Notes: generated from the sequence alone by a model not told the origin. Positions 8,998 through 18,675 are shown, counted from the stretch's first letter. The stretch is 64,000 nucleotides of DNA from Burkholderia ambifaria (GCF_001443045.1 NZ_LKPJ01000013.1:1-64000), one strand, 5' to 3'. Translations and numbers: made by a program.

Positions 8998-9372
8998 TTA
9001 CGGGGCGACGACGTGCCACATGTTCTTGAAGTTGTCGCCGTTGCGGTCGCCCTGCTTCATGTCCTTCGAGAAGAAATACAGCGGCCTGCCCTTGTAGGCC
9101 CATTGCGGGCTGCCGTCGTCGCGCTTGACGATGGTGTAGGGGCCGACCGGGACGTCGGTCGCGCTGGCCTTGTACGGCGGCCAGAAGGATTCGCATTGGC
9201 CCGTGCATGCGCTGGTGCCGGCGTTGGGCTTGTCCTTGTCGAATGCGTAGACGGTCATCCCGTTCGCGGCGACGAGCGCGCCGTTTTCGACTTTGGTGAT
9301 CGAGCCCTGAGCCGAGGCCGAAACGGACGCCATGGCGAGCACGGCGGAACTGACGAGCAGCACGGCTTTCAT
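8998..9372 (-). CDS. Secreted COG4315-type protein with Yx(F/W)xxD-like repeat
   Basis: 124 residues with a Sec signal peptide (MKAVLLVSSAVLAMASVSASA, cleavage after about residue 21). The mature part has the paired pattern GMTVYAFDKDK and GRPLYFFSKDMKQGD, with a central CTGQCESFWPP, characteristic of the COG4315 family of predicted lipoproteins/periplasmic proteins. No lipobox Cys is present, so it is probably soluble periplasmic. AAGGAGG lies upstream of ATG 9372. Family function is unknown; some members are metal- or haem-stress related. Confidence 0.8.
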   Translation of the reverse strand: MKAVLLVSSAVLAMASVSASAQGSITKVENGALVAANGMTVYAFDKDKPNAGTSACTGQCESFWPPYKASATDVPVGPYTIVKRDDGSPQWAYKGRPLYFFSKDMKQGDRNGDNFKNMWHVVAP

Positions 9373-9688
9373 GAGTACCTCCTTGTAGTCCGGTGGGCGG
9401 CGCAATCGCGCGCACGGCCGGGCGTGCGCACGATCGCGGGGAATGGTGCCGGAACACGGTGCCGTGGCAGCCGGTGCGAGCGACGCGAAGTCGAATGACG
9501 GCTGAACGGACCCGCTCCATTCACCATAGGCGGTTTTTGGCAGCGCTGCGAGAAGAACCGGGGGCGCATCGGCGGCGCGTGTGTCTCGCGCAACGACACG
9601 GTGTCGGCGCACGACGGCGCGGATTCAGGACGGTTCTACGGCGATTGCCGCTGGTGTTGGCGTTGACGGGCGGTGCCGGGCCGCCCCG

Positions 9689-10621
9689 TCAGCGAAACGC
9701 GGGCGCTGCGGCGAGCGCCGTCAGCACGGCCGGCATCGCGAGCGCGGCGGCGATCGTCTGGAACGCGGTGATACCGGCCATCAGCGGCGCGTCGCCGCCG
9801 AGCTGGCGGGCCATGATGTATGACGAGGACGACGTCGGCAGCGCCTGGAACAGCAGCGCGATGGTGAGGGCGGCATCGCCGAGCCCGAGCAGGCGGCCGG
9901 CCGCGAGCGTGGCGAGCGGCATCGCCATGAACTTGAATGCCGACGCGATGCACATCGGCCGCAGCCATCCGCGCGCCGCATCGAATCTCAGTGCCGCGCC
10001 CACGCACAGCAGGCCCAGCGGCATCGACGCGGCGCCAAGCGCACGCACGGCCGGTTCGACCGCGGCCGGAAACGCAACGCCGGTGACCTGCATCGCGATC
10101 CCGAGCGCGCAGCCGACGACGAGCGGGTTCGACAGGATCTGGCGCACGAGCGCCCACGCGCCGAGCCGCGTTTCGCCGTAACGCGCGAACACCAGCACGC
10201 ACATCAGGTTCACGGTCGGCACGATCGCCGCGACGCACACGGCCGCGAGCGCGATCCCGTGCGCACCGAACAGTCCTGCGGCGAGTGCCGTGCCAACATA
10301 GTTGTTGAAGCGCACCGCGCCCTGGAACACCGACGTGAAGCCGGCGCCGTCGACCTGCACACATCGGCGGACCAGCAGCAGAAGCGCCGCGACGAGCACC
10401 GTCGACCCGACCAGTGCCGCCGCGAGCGGCAAGACGGGCAACGATTGCAGCCGTGCATTCGCGAGACCGTCCGCGAACAGCGCGGGCAGCAGCACGTAGT
10501 AGCAAAGCCGCTCGGCGTGCGGCCAGAATGCATCGGCGATGAAGCCCGTGCGCCGCAGGCCGTGGCCGAACGCGACCAGCAGCGCGACCGGCGCGAGCGC
10601 GAGCAGGATCGGGCCGATCAT
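9689..10621 (-). CDS. AEC-family (auxin efflux carrier-like) transporter
   Basis: 310 residues from ATG 10621 (MIGPILLALAPVALLV), with a GAAGG site upstream; an in-frame start at 10690 is less likely. About ten membrane segments with the family hallmarks YYVLLPALFADGL, RFNNYVG in the N-terminal half and GLLCVGAAL in the C-terminal half. AEC proteins export or import malonate-like or other carboxylates. The LysR gene at 10786-11670 lies immediately upstream on the same strand. The substrate is not determinable. Confidence 0.85.
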   Translation of the reverse strand: MIGPILLALAPVALLVAFGHGLRRTGFIADAFWPHAERLCYYVLLPALFADGLANARLQSLPVLPLAAALVGSTVLVAALLLLVRRCVQVDGAGFTSVFQGAVRFNNYVGTALAAGLFGAHGIALAAVCVAAIVPTVNLMCVLVFARYGETRLGAWALVRQILSNPLVVGCALGIAMQVTGVAFPAAVEPAVRALGAASMPLGLLCVGAALRFDAARGWLRPMCIASAFKFMAMPLATLAAGRLLGLGDAALTIALLFQALPTSSSSYIMARQLGGDAPLMAGITAFQTIAAALAMPAVLTALAAAPAFR

Positions 10622-10785
10622 CGGCGTGCCTTCAGGTGGGCCGGACGGGACGGCAGGCAGGCGGAGCAGCGGAGCGAAGCGGGAGTCCATCCAGCGGGCG
10701 ACATGGCGGCGCGCGATCGAAAGAGTGACGATGCCGCCAAGTTAACACGCGAATGCAGCAGGAATAATGGTTAATTATCGGGTGT

Positions 10786-11670
10786 TCAATGAGAAATTCT
10801 CATCGATGACGCGGTGACTTCGGCGGCCAGCGCACGCGCGAAACGCTCGGCCGGGCGCGACTGGTGTTCGAGCAGCACGACCGCGCGGCCCATCTGCGGC
10901 TGGCCGAACGGCAAGCGCGTGACGGGCGGCAGACGCGCGAGCGTCGAGTCGGGGAGTGCGACGATCGCCGCGCCGAGCCCGCGCGCGACCATGCGCGCGA
11001 TCGTCTCCGCGCTGTCGAGCACCATCTCCTCGCGCACGCGCACGCCGATGCGGCGCAGCTCGGCGGCGATCATCCGGCCGGCCCACGCCTGCGCATCGAA
11101 GCGGATGAACGGCAGCGCCTCGAGCAGCGTGCGCGCGTCGCGCTCCGCGTAGTGCGGCGGCGCGAGCAGCCAGAAGCGGTCTTCGTACAGCGTGGTCCAG
11201 GTGAGCGCCGCCGGATGCGGGCGCACCGGGCGCGTCGTGATCGCGGCGTCGAGTTCGCCGGCCGCGACGCGGTTCGCCAGTTCGACCGACATGCCGGCCG
11301 ATACGTGCACGCGCAACGACGGATGCGCATCGCGCAGCGCAAGCAGCGCATCGGGCAGCGGGCCCGACAGCGCGGTCTGGATCGCGCCGATCCGCAGGCG
11401 GCCGACGAGCTTCTTCTCGTCGCTGAGCGCATCGGGAATCCGGTCGACCATCGCGAGCACCTGCTCGGCCTGCGCGACGAGGATGTTGCCGGCTTCGGTC
11501 AGTACCGGCTGGCGGCGCGAACGGTCGAACAGCTGGACGTTGTATTCGCTTTCGAGTGTCTTGATCTGCAGGCTCACGGCGGACTGCGTGAGCCCGATCG
11601 CTTCACCGGCGCGCGCGAAGGTGCGGTATCGGGCGATTGCGACCAGCGTTCTGAATGCGCGTAGTGACAT
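10786..11670 (-). CDS. LysR-family transcriptional regulator
   Basis: 294 residues. The N-terminal HTH (FRTLVAIARYRTFARAGEAIGLTQSAVSLQIKTLE) is followed by the effector-binding domain. ATG 11670 (MSLRAF) fits the family; longer in-frame starts add low-complexity arginine-rich sequence. It is encoded on the same strand and 164 bp upstream of the AEC transporter (start 10621), which may be its target. The intergenic region has an AT-rich stretch suitable for a promoter (about 10755-10790). Confidence 0.87.
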   Translation of the reverse strand: MSLRAFRTLVAIARYRTFARAGEAIGLTQSAVSLQIKTLESEYNVQLFDRSRRQPVLTEAGNILVAQAEQVLAMVDRIPDALSDEKKLVGRLRIGAIQTALSGPLPDALLALRDAHPSLRVHVSAGMSVELANRVAAGELDAAITTRPVRPHPAALTWTTLYEDRFWLLAPPHYAERDARTLLEALPFIRFDAQAWAGRMIAAELRRIGVRVREEMVLDSAETIARMVARGLGAAIVALPDSTLARLPPVTRLPFGQPQMGRAVVLLEHQSRPAERFARALAAEVTASSMRISH

Positions 11671-12048
11671 GGACTCAATGAGGTGGGCGGCCACGGCCGG
11701 CACGCGGATTGCTCGAAGATGGCGGCGATCGCGCGCGGACGGCTCGCCGATCGCGGCACGGCCGGACCGCCGAGGCGGCTGGACCCAGCCGGCACGCTGG
11801 CGGACATCATGCCCGCGCGTGCGGAAACGGGCAACCACGGCATCGGCGAGTTGCCGCGGAAAGCGCGGTGCGGCGCGTGCGCGGCGGGCGGTGCGGATTT
11901 TCGTGAATGGCATCGTGCCGGACGGGCGCGCCTATCTGCGGGCGCGGGCTCGGTCGCGCTCGTGTGTGCCGCCTGCACGTATTTGAACGATGCCTCGGGG
12001 CGACGCGGGCCGTCGCGTCGGTCCCGGCCCTTCGCGGAGGTAACGACG
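11671..12048. other. Intergenic region, 378 bp
   Basis: Lies between the LysR gene (minus strand) and the SnoaL-like gene (plus strand), so it must hold both promoters. Open frames here are arginine/alanine-rich and lack credible ribosome sites; no gene is supported. No clear operator palindrome or terminator was recognised. A GGAGG at about 12036-12041 serves the downstream gene. Confidence 0.5.
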
Positions 12049-12426
12049 ATGCCTGACAACCCCGGTGACGTTGCGCGCGCGAGCTATCGCGCGTATGTCG
12101 ACAAGGACCGCGACGCGATCGAAGCGCTGATCGCGCCGGATTTCCATTTCACGAGCCCGCTCGACAACCGGCTCGACCGCGATGCATACCTGGCGCGCTG
12201 CTGGCCGAACAGCGCGATGCTGGCAGGCTTCGAGTTCGTCGATGTCGCCGTGCACGGCGAATACGTGTTCGTCGTGTACGAAGCCGAAACGAGCGCGGGC
12301 AGGCGATTCCGGAACGCGGAGCGGCTGCATGTGCGCGACGGACGAATCGTCGAGGCCGAGGTGTATTTCGGCTGGTATGTGCCGCATCAGGCGCCCGATG
12401 GCGGGTTCATCGAATCGGGCGGTTGA
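12049..12426 (+). CDS. SnoaL-like (NTF2-fold) protein
   Basis: 125 residues, ATG 12049 preceded by GGAGG. The pattern ASYRAYVDKDRDAIEALIAPDFHFTSP, then RLHVRDGRIVEAEVYFG near the C-terminus, is that of the SnoaL/NTF2-like superfamily, whose members are small cone-shaped enzymes or ligand binders. There is no specific catalytic signature, so the role is unknown. It is convergent with the LuxR gene at 12451 and probably transcribed alone. Confidence 0.8.
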   Translation: MPDNPGDVARASYRAYVDKDRDAIEALIAPDFHFTSPLDNRLDRDAYLARCWPNSAMLAGFEFVDVAVHGEYVFVVYEAETSAGRRFRNAERLHVRDGRIVEAEVYFGWYVPHQAPDGGFIESGG

Positions 12427-12450
12427 AGTGGCCTGCCTTCGGCGATGCGC

Positions 12451-13251
12451 TTATCCCGCAGCATCTTCCCCGAGCGCCTGAATGAACCGCGAAAACAGCT
12501 CCGGCTGCGACGAGATCCCGAGCTTGGCATAGAGATGCCGCCGATGCACTTTCACCGTTTCCGGTGAAATCGCCAGCCGCTCCGCGATCGCCTTCGACGA
12601 ATTGCCGCGCAGCACCATCCGCGCGATCGACATCTCGCGATCGGTCAGCACGCCCGCGCCGAAGCGCGCGAGCGCCTGCTCGACGCGCGCGCCGAGATCG
12701 GCGTCGGGCGTCACGCGCGTCGCGTCGCCCACCAGCCGCCAGTGTTGCCGGATCGCCGCGAGCACCCACGGCATCGCGGCTGTCAGCTTGCCGAGCGGCT
12801 CGACGTCGAAGCGCGTGGATGCACCGAGCGACAGCGACAGCAGCAGGTCGGGATGCGGCCGCAGCAGGACCTGGATTTCGTCGTCGCCGACCGCATCGCG
12901 GAAATAGCTCAGGAAATACTCGCTCTGCCGGAACAGGTCGGGCGCGACTTCCTCGAGCCGGTAGCAGCCGTCGGCGAGCCCGTCGTGCGCGGCCTGCAGG
13001 AACGGATCGAGCAGATATAACCCGTTGAGGTAAAGCGGCACCGGCGACGCGCTGTCGGTGCCGACCGTGTCGTATTCGTCGAGCACGAGCGGCACGCCGT
13101 CGCGGCCGATCGCGGTCGCGAGCGCGTTGTCGAACGGCACCATTTCGTTGAGCAGCAGCACCAGGAAACGCCAGAAGCGCGGCTGGCCGAGATGATCGAT
13201 TGCGCGGCCGAGCGCCTGGTGCATCGCGATTTCGGAGAAGAGACGATCCAT
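12451..13251 (-). CDS. LuxR-family regulator with large N-terminal ligand domain
   Basis: 266 residues from ATG 13251 (MDRLFSE). The last 65 residues form a LuxR/GerE HTH (LTDREMSIARMVLRGNSSKAIAERLAISPETVKVHRRHLYAKL). The N-terminal about 190 residues resemble no receiver or autoinducer-binding domain I can name. It is divergent from the permease-peptidase operon at 13384, with 132 bp between start codons, and likely controls it. Confidence 0.82.
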   Translation of the reverse strand: MDRLFSEIAMHQALGRAIDHLGQPRFWRFLVLLLNEMVPFDNALATAIGRDGVPLVLDEYDTVGTDSASPVPLYLNGLYLLDPFLQAAHDGLADGCYRLEEVAPDLFRQSEYFLSYFRDAVGDDEIQVLLRPHPDLLLSLSLGASTRFDVEPLGKLTAAMPWVLAAIRQHWRLVGDATRVTPDADLGARVEQALARFGAGVLTDREMSIARMVLRGNSSKAIAERLAISPETVKVHRRHLYAKLGISSQPELFSRFIQALGEDAAG

Positions 13252-13383
13252 ACCACCACCGGAAGGGCGTAACACGAAGGGGGAATAGCGGTCCTGAAAT
13301 TGGCTTCCTAGACTGCCACGCAATCAATCGGACCCGAGTATGGGTGTTCAAAAATGTGGGGCATAGGAGCACAGGAGAACGAA

Positions 13384-14790
13384 ATGGCGATGATGTCGGA
13401 ATCGACGGGCACGCTGCAAGCGACGCCTGCCACGGAAGACGCGCCGCGCGCGTTGTCGCAGACGCTCAGCGTGCGCGACGCGGTGATGATCACCGTGTCG
13501 GGCGTGACGCCCGCAAGCTCGATCTTCGTGATCGCGCCGTTCGCGATCCAGCAGGCCGGCAGCGGTGCGGTGCTGTCGTTCCTGCTCGGCGGCGTGCTCG
13601 CGCTCGCGTTCGCGCTCTGCTACGCCGAGCTCAGCGCCGCGCACCGCAGCGCAGGCGGCGAGTACGTGATGGCCAAGCGCGTGTTCGGCACGCTGCCCGG
13701 CTACCTGACCTTCATCGCGGTGCTGTCCGTCAGCGTGTTCATTCCGGCCGTGCTCGCGAGCGGCGCGGCGCCGTACCTGAACAACGCGCTCGGCACGCAC
13801 TTCAGCAACCAGTCGGTCGCGCTGACGATCGTGCTGCTCAGCTATCTGCTCGGCATGCTGAACATCAAGACGAATGCGTGGATCACCGGCGCGTTTCTCG
13901 TCGTCGAGATCGGCGTGCTGATGCTGATCGCGGGGCTCGGTTTCGGTGCTCCGCATCGCGGTGCCGACGTGCTGGTCTCACCGGTCGTCGCGAGCGGCAA
14001 TGCGCTGGTGCCGGCCACGCTCGCGGCGATCGTGCCCGCGATCGGCACGGCGATCTTCTGCTACAACGGCTTCGGCTCCGCCGCGTATCTCGCGGAAGAC
14101 CTGCGCGGCGGCAACCGCAACGTCGCGAAGGCGGTGATCTATTCGCTGCTGGTGATCCTCGTGGTCGAACTGATCCCGCTTACCGCGATCGTGCTCGGCG
14201 CACCGTCGCTGACGGAGCTGACCAAGAGCGCCGACCCGATCGGCTATGTCGTGCGCTCGCTGAGCAACCCGACGGTGTCGCGCGTGGTCAGCGGCGGGAT
14301 CTTCCTGTCGGTGTTCAACGCGATCATCGCGATCGTGATCACGATGGGGCGCCTGCTGTACAGCAGCGGCAGGCACGCACTCTGGTCGCGCACCTGCAAC
14401 CGCGCGTTCTCGACGATTCATCCGCGCCTGGAATCGCCGTGGCTCGCAACCATCGCGCTCGCGGTGCCGTCGGCGGGGCTCGTGTTCGTATCGAGCCTCG
14501 ACGAACTGACCGCGTTCACGGTCGACCTGCTGCTGCTGATCTATCTGGTGGTCGGGCTGGCCGCGCTCGCGAGCCGGTTCGTGCGCCGCGACGTCGAACA
14601 TCACTACCGGATGCCGCTGTGGCCCGTGACGCCGCTCGTCGCGGTCGCGGGCGCCGCGTACACGCTCTACACGACGCTCGCGACGGCGACGAAGCCGACC
14701 GACCTGATCATCATAGGCGTTCTGCTGGCGGCCGCGCTCGCGATGTATGCGGTCTGGGCGCGCCACAGCGATGCGTTCCGCTCGCTCTGA
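13384..14790 (+). CDS. APC-family amino acid/polyamine permease
   Basis: A 468-residue inner-membrane permease with about 12 membrane segments. It carries the APC N-terminal signature VRDAVMITVSGVTPASSIFVI and GGVLALAFALCYAELSAAHRSAGGEYV. ATG 13384 follows AGGAGAACGAA. It is in an operon with the DmpA-type aminopeptidase at 14855 (64 bp apart) and opposite a LuxR regulator. The likely substrate is therefore an amino acid, amide or short peptide derivative that the peptidase releases or consumes (inference). Confidence 0.88.
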   Translation: MAMMSESTGTLQATPATEDAPRALSQTLSVRDAVMITVSGVTPASSIFVIAPFAIQQAGSGAVLSFLLGGVLALAFALCYAELSAAHRSAGGEYVMAKRVFGTLPGYLTFIAVLSVSVFIPAVLASGAAPYLNNALGTHFSNQSVALTIVLLSYLLGMLNIKTNAWITGAFLVVEIGVLMLIAGLGFGAPHRGADVLVSPVVASGNALVPATLAAIVPAIGTAIFCYNGFGSAAYLAEDLRGGNRNVAKAVIYSLLVILVVELIPLTAIVLGAPSLTELTKSADPIGYVVRSLSNPTVSRVVSGGIFLSVFNAIIAIVITMGRLLYSSGRHALWSRTCNRAFSTIHPRLESPWLATIALAVPSAGLVFVSSLDELTAFTVDLLLLIYLVVGLAALASRFVRRDVEHHYRMPLWPVTPLVAVAGAAYTLYTTLATATKPTDLIIIGVLLAAALAMYAVWARHSDAFRSL

Positions 14791-14854
14791 ACGCGGCGTC
14801 GCTACCTTGCCGTACCGAAACATCGAACCATCGAAACACTGGAGGAATTGCATC

Positions 14855-15964
14855 ATGCGCACGAGGGATCTCGGCATCCGCATCGGACTCGGCACGCCGG
14901 GCCGCTTCAACGCGATCACGGACGTGCCGGGCGTGCGGGTCGGACATTGCACGCTGAGCGTCGAGAACGGCGATGCATCGATCCGCACCGGCGTCACCGT
15001 TATCGAACCGCGCGCGGGCGCCGCGCACGATTCGCCGTGCTTCGCGGGCGTGCATGTGCTCAACGGCAACGGCGACGCGACCGGGCTCGAATGGATCCGC
15101 GAAGCCGGCCTGCTGACGACGCCGATCGCCTATACCAACACGCACAGCGTCGGCACGGTGCGCGACGCGCTGGTCGCGAACGAACGCGAAGCGGCGGCCG
15201 GCCGCGTGTACTGGTGCATGCCGGTCGTGATGGAAACCTACGACGGCCTGCTCAACGACATCTGGGGGCAGCACGTAAGTGCCGCACATGTGCTGTGTGC
15301 GCTGGCCGCCGCACAGTCGGGGCCGATCGCCGAAGGCGGCGTGGGCGGCGGCACGGGCATGATCTGCCACGAGTTCAAGGGCGGCATCGGCACCGCGTCG
15401 CGGGTGGTCGCGGCCGACGCGGGCGGCTGGACCGTCGGCGCGCTCGTGCAGGCGAACTACGGCGTGCGCGAGATGCTGCGCGTGGCCGGGTACCCGGTCG
15501 GCGAAGTGCTGCGTCACGTGCCTTCGCCGTTCCGCGCGCCCGGTGCGCCAGGCGAAGCCGGGATGGGCTCGATCGTCGTCACGATCGCAACCGATGCGCC
15601 GCTGCTGCCGCATCAGTGCACGCGCCTCGCGCAGCGCGCGAGCGTCGGGCTGGCCCGCGTCGGCGGCGGCACCGAGGATTCGAGCGGCGACATCTTCCTG
15701 GCCTTTGCAACGGGCAACGACGGGCTGCCTGCCGCGAACTACGGCAGCAAGGGTGCGCTGACGACGGACGTGAAGATGGTGAACAACGACCACATTTCGG
15801 CGCTGTTCGTCGCGGCGGCGGAAGCGGTGGAGGAAGCGATCGTGAACGCGCTGGTCGCGGGGAGCGATGTCGAATCGCGCGGCGCGCGGGTCGAAGGGCT
15901 GGGGCAGGCGCGCTTGCTGGATGCGTTGCGCGAAGTGGGGTGGCGGCCGGGACGCGGCGCCTGA
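14855..15964 (+). CDS. P1-family aminopeptidase, DmpA/BapA-like
   Basis: 369 residues, a family P1 N-terminal-nucleophile-type self-processing peptidase. It has the start pattern GTPGRFNAITDVPGVRVGH, the central GGVGGGTGMICHEFKGGIGTASR and the autocleavage/nucleophile region EDSSGDIFLAF, with the predicted nucleophilic Ser at about residue 277 directly before GD. DmpA releases D- or L-residues and BapA cleaves beta-peptides, so the specificity here is open. ATG 14855 has GGAGG upstream. The pairing with an APC permease suggests use of an external peptide, amide or beta-amino acid conjugate. Confidence 0.88.
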   Translation: MRTRDLGIRIGLGTPGRFNAITDVPGVRVGHCTLSVENGDASIRTGVTVIEPRAGAAHDSPCFAGVHVLNGNGDATGLEWIREAGLLTTPIAYTNTHSVGTVRDALVANEREAAAGRVYWCMPVVMETYDGLLNDIWGQHVSAAHVLCALAAAQSGPIAEGGVGGGTGMICHEFKGGIGTASRVVAADAGGWTVGALVQANYGVREMLRVAGYPVGEVLRHVPSPFRAPGAPGEAGMGSIVVTIATDAPLLPHQCTRLAQRASVGLARVGGGTEDSSGDIFLAFATGNDGLPAANYGSKGALTTDVKMVNNDHISALFVAAAEAVEEAIVNALVAGSDVESRGARVEGLGQARLLDALREVGWRPGRGA

Positions 15965-16043
15965 AACGGCATGCGCCGCTTCACTCGAAGCGGCGTGGCG
16001 GGCAGGGTCGTTGCGGCGATCGGCCGGCGCGTCGTGCGCGCGC

Positions 16044-16078
16044 GCATGCGATGCATGCGATGCGTGCGATGCGTGCGC
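16044..16078. repeat. Tandem 9-bp repeat
   Basis: Nearly four copies of a 9-bp unit of the type CATGCGATG / CGTGCGATG. It lies between the stops of the peptidase gene (plus strand) and the small secreted gene (minus strand). Slippage-prone and non-coding. Confidence 0.75.
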
Positions 16079-16111
16079 GGCGGGCCTGGCCGTGACGACG
16101 CGGGGTCATGC

Positions 16112-16324
16112 TCAGCTGCCGAAGTAGACGTTGCAGAAGCTGACGGGGCCGACGCATGCGTTCGGGTCTTCCTGCTTCGATTGCGCACGATCGACGCGGC
16201 CGGCAGCCTGGACGGATTCGGCGCGGTTCGCCGGTTGCTGCGCGAGGTCGGCCGGCGCGGGCTGGGCATGCGCGACAGCGGCGGTGAGCGACAGGGCAAC
16301 GAGGGCGAGGTGCAGCGGCTTCAT
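16112..16324 (-). CDS. Small secreted protein with YFGS tail
   Basis: 70 residues: Sec signal (MKPLHLALVALSLTAAVAHA), then a short Gln/Ala-rich mature chain ending NVYFGS. AGGAGA precedes ATG 16324. The same length class and signal, and the terminal YFG motif, recur in the DUF4148-type protein at 47031 (ends VYFGH), so it may be a truncated or divergent relative. It contains two Cys (CVGPVSFC) that could pair in the periplasm. Function unknown. Confidence 0.7.
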   Translation of the reverse strand: MKPLHLALVALSLTAAVAHAQPAPADLAQQPANRAESVQAAGRVDRAQSKQEDPNACVGPVSFCNVYFGS

Positions 16325-16454
16325 TTCAGTTTCTCCTGGGTCAGTGCCAGTCTCGCTGGCAGTGAGGAAACTATAGGCTCGCACTGCTTGAAGATTAATC
16401 GCCAGGGGTGCAGAGCTTATTTCCAATCGGAACAAGGATGCCGTTGCGCACGCA

Positions 16455-16488
16455 TCGAGTGCCGTCGAGTGCCGTCGAGCGCCGTCGA
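16455..16488. repeat. Tandem 10-bp repeat
   Basis: About 3.4 copies of a 10-bp unit GCCGTCGAGT/C, ending just beyond the stop codon of the FUSC gene (minus strand, 16492). Non-coding and slippage-prone; no regulatory role is evident. Confidence 0.7.
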
Positions 16489-16491
16489 CGA

Positions 16492-18675
16492 TCAATGACG
16501 GTGGTGGTTGAACGGCGCGTCCTTGTCCAGCAGCGCGCTGCGGATGAAGTGCAGGCAGCCGACGATGCGCTGCATGCGGTGGCGCGCATCGGGCACCGCG
16601 TACCACGCGTGCAGCGTATGCTGCGCGGCGCGGATCGCCAGGTTCACGGATTTCAGCGTGCGCGCGTGGTGGACCGGCGTCGGATCGTCGAAGAAACGCG
16701 GCAGCTCGCGCAGCACCGCATCGACCGACGCGGTCCAGCGCAGCGTCTGCGGCGGTTTCGATTCGCAGAACCCGTGCAGCTCGTCGCGCAGGTCGATCAC
16801 CGCATGACCGACTTCGAGCGTCGACAGCATCCAGCGCAGCGCGTCGCGATGTTCTCGCGTGCGCTTGACGAGCAGCGTGCGCAGCTGCGCCATCAGGTCG
16901 TGCGTGCTCGACTGGAAGCGCGCGGAGAGGCCCTGGCGCGCGCCTTCGCAGGCGAGCGTGACCTGGCGGCGCAGATCGTGCGCGATACGTGACGTGAGCC
17001 ACGGCATGTGGGTCGGAAACACCACGGCAAACACGATCGAACAGGCAAGCATCGCGACGACGACGGCGAAACCGTTGTTGATCAGCACCTCGGGGGTATA
17101 CGCGATCGCGTTGTCGGGGCCTGCGAGCAGGCAGAAGAACACCGCGAAACCGATCCCGTAGCCGGACAGGCCCGGGCGCATCGCGAGAAACGCGCCGAGG
17201 CCGAGCACCGGCGCGAGCGCCGCGCACAGCAGCGGAAAACCGTCGATGTTCGGATACACGTAGCACAGGAACACGTAGCCGACCGCGGTCGCGAACGCCG
17301 CGCCGACCGCCATTTGCGCGACGAACTTCGGCGCGCGCGGCGACATCGAGCTCAGTGCGCACGCGATCGCGGTGGCGATCACGGCGAGCGGGCCACTTGG
17401 CCATTCGGACGCGATCCAGAACGCGCTCATCGCGCCGACGGCGACGAGCGTGCGCAGGAATGCGAAGCCGACGAAGAACGAATTGGTCTTCACCGCGTAA
17501 TGCGTGACCGAGCGTTCGAACGCATGATCGTCGCGGTCGAGCGATGCATAGGTGTCGGCATAACCGACATACTCGCCGACGAAGCGATACATCAGCTCGA
17601 TCGCGGTATCGAAGTCGAGCAGGCCGCCGGCCGCGTGATCCTCGATCTCGCGGCGCGACGCACGCGCGGCCTTCGGCAACGCGCCGTGAAAGCGGCGCAG
17701 TTCGAGCAGCGCGCCGGTCGTCGACGCGATCCCGCGCTGGCGCTCGTCGCGCAACGCGGTGATCCGCTGCGCGAGCCCGTCGACGTGCGGCGCGAGCGCG
17801 TCGAGCACGGCGTCCGAGCGGTTCGCGCGCAGGCGCTTGATGAGCTGGTGCAGCGCATGCAGGCGCGTGCATGCATTCATGAACTCGCTGTTCAGCCGCG
17901 CGAGCCGGCGGCTGCGCGCGCGAATGTGCGGATCCTCGAACGAGGCGAACGCGCGATTGGCCTCGAAGCCGACGATCTCGTCGACGAAATCGGCGAAGCG
18001 CCGTTCGAAATCGCCGCGTGCGAGGTCGCCCGACAGCGCGCCGGCCGCGAATGCCGGGAACTTCACATGACGGGCGGTCAGCGAGCGCATCAGCGCCTTC
18101 GCCGAGCTGAGCGGCAGGATCAGCGCGCTGACCGCGCCGGAGCAGGCGATGCCCAGCGCGACTTCCGCGGCGCGCGTGAGCGCGGACTGGAACAGCGTCT
18201 GCGGCGTCATCACCGACGGCAGGCCGATCAGCGCGGCCGTGTAGCCGGCGAGCACGAATCCGTACCAGCGGAAGTGGCGGTTGCGCACCGCGAGCGCGAT
18301 GCAGGTGCCGATCCACAGCGTGATGCCAGCCATGTACAGCTCCGGCTGCTGCGCGAACAGCCCGCCGAGCGCGAGTGCGGCGACGAGCCCGGCCGCCGTG
18401 CCGAGCACGCGATAGAAGCTTTTCGCGAACACCATCCCCGACAGCGGCTGCATCAGCACGAACACGGTCGTCATCGCCGTGCGCGGCTGCGACATCTCGA
18501 GCCGCATCGCGATGCCCATCGCGAGCAGCGCGGCGAGCACGGTCTTGGCGAGGTGGAGCCAGATCATCCCGTCGCTCGCGGCCCAGTCGCGCGCGGCGCC
18601 GCCGAGCGGATCGAGCCAGGCTCTCCATCGTGCGGGTTCGACGGAAGGTCGCTCGATCGCAGGTTGTGGCTTCAT
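16492..18675 (-). CDS. FUSC-family (fusaric acid resistance/AaeB-like) inner-membrane protein
   Basis: 727 residues from ATG 18675 (MKPQPAIERPS). Two hydrophobic blocks of about five to six membrane segments each (about 65-200 and 380-520) are separated by a large cytoplasmic domain and followed by a C-terminal helical domain. This is the FUSC/AaeB arrangement. Such proteins export aromatic acids or similar toxic organics. The divergent LysR at 18878 mirrors the aaeR-aaeB organisation. No membrane-fusion or outer-membrane partner gene lies beside it, so it may use one encoded elsewhere. Confidence 0.86.
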   Translation of the reverse strand: MKPQPAIERPSVEPARWRAWLDPLGGAARDWAASDGMIWLHLAKTVLAALLAMGIAMRLEMSQPRTAMTTVFVLMQPLSGMVFAKSFYRVLGTAAGLVAALALGGLFAQQPELYMAGITLWIGTCIALAVRNRHFRWYGFVLAGYTAALIGLPSVMTPQTLFQSALTRAAEVALGIACSGAVSALILPLSSAKALMRSLTARHVKFPAFAAGALSGDLARGDFERRFADFVDEIVGFEANRAFASFEDPHIRARSRRLARLNSEFMNACTRLHALHQLIKRLRANRSDAVLDALAPHVDGLAQRITALRDERQRGIASTTGALLELRRFHGALPKAARASRREIEDHAAGGLLDFDTAIELMYRFVGEYVGYADTYASLDRDDHAFERSVTHYAVKTNSFFVGFAFLRTLVAVGAMSAFWIASEWPSGPLAVIATAIACALSSMSPRAPKFVAQMAVGAAFATAVGYVFLCYVYPNIDGFPLLCAALAPVLGLGAFLAMRPGLSGYGIGFAVFFCLLAGPDNAIAYTPEVLINNGFAVVVAMLACSIVFAVVFPTHMPWLTSRIAHDLRRQVTLACEGARQGLSARFQSSTHDLMAQLRTLLVKRTREHRDALRWMLSTLEVGHAVIDLRDELHGFCESKPPQTLRWTASVDAVLRELPRFFDDPTPVHHARTLKSVNLAIRAAQHTLHAWYAVPDARHRMQRIVGCLHFIRSALLDKDAPFNHHRH

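Noticed and set aside
16044..16078. Short tandem repeats at 16044, 16455 and 46822 as possible CRISPR arrays
   Set aside because: Units are 9-11 bp with no spacers; they are simple slippage repeats and no cas genes are present.
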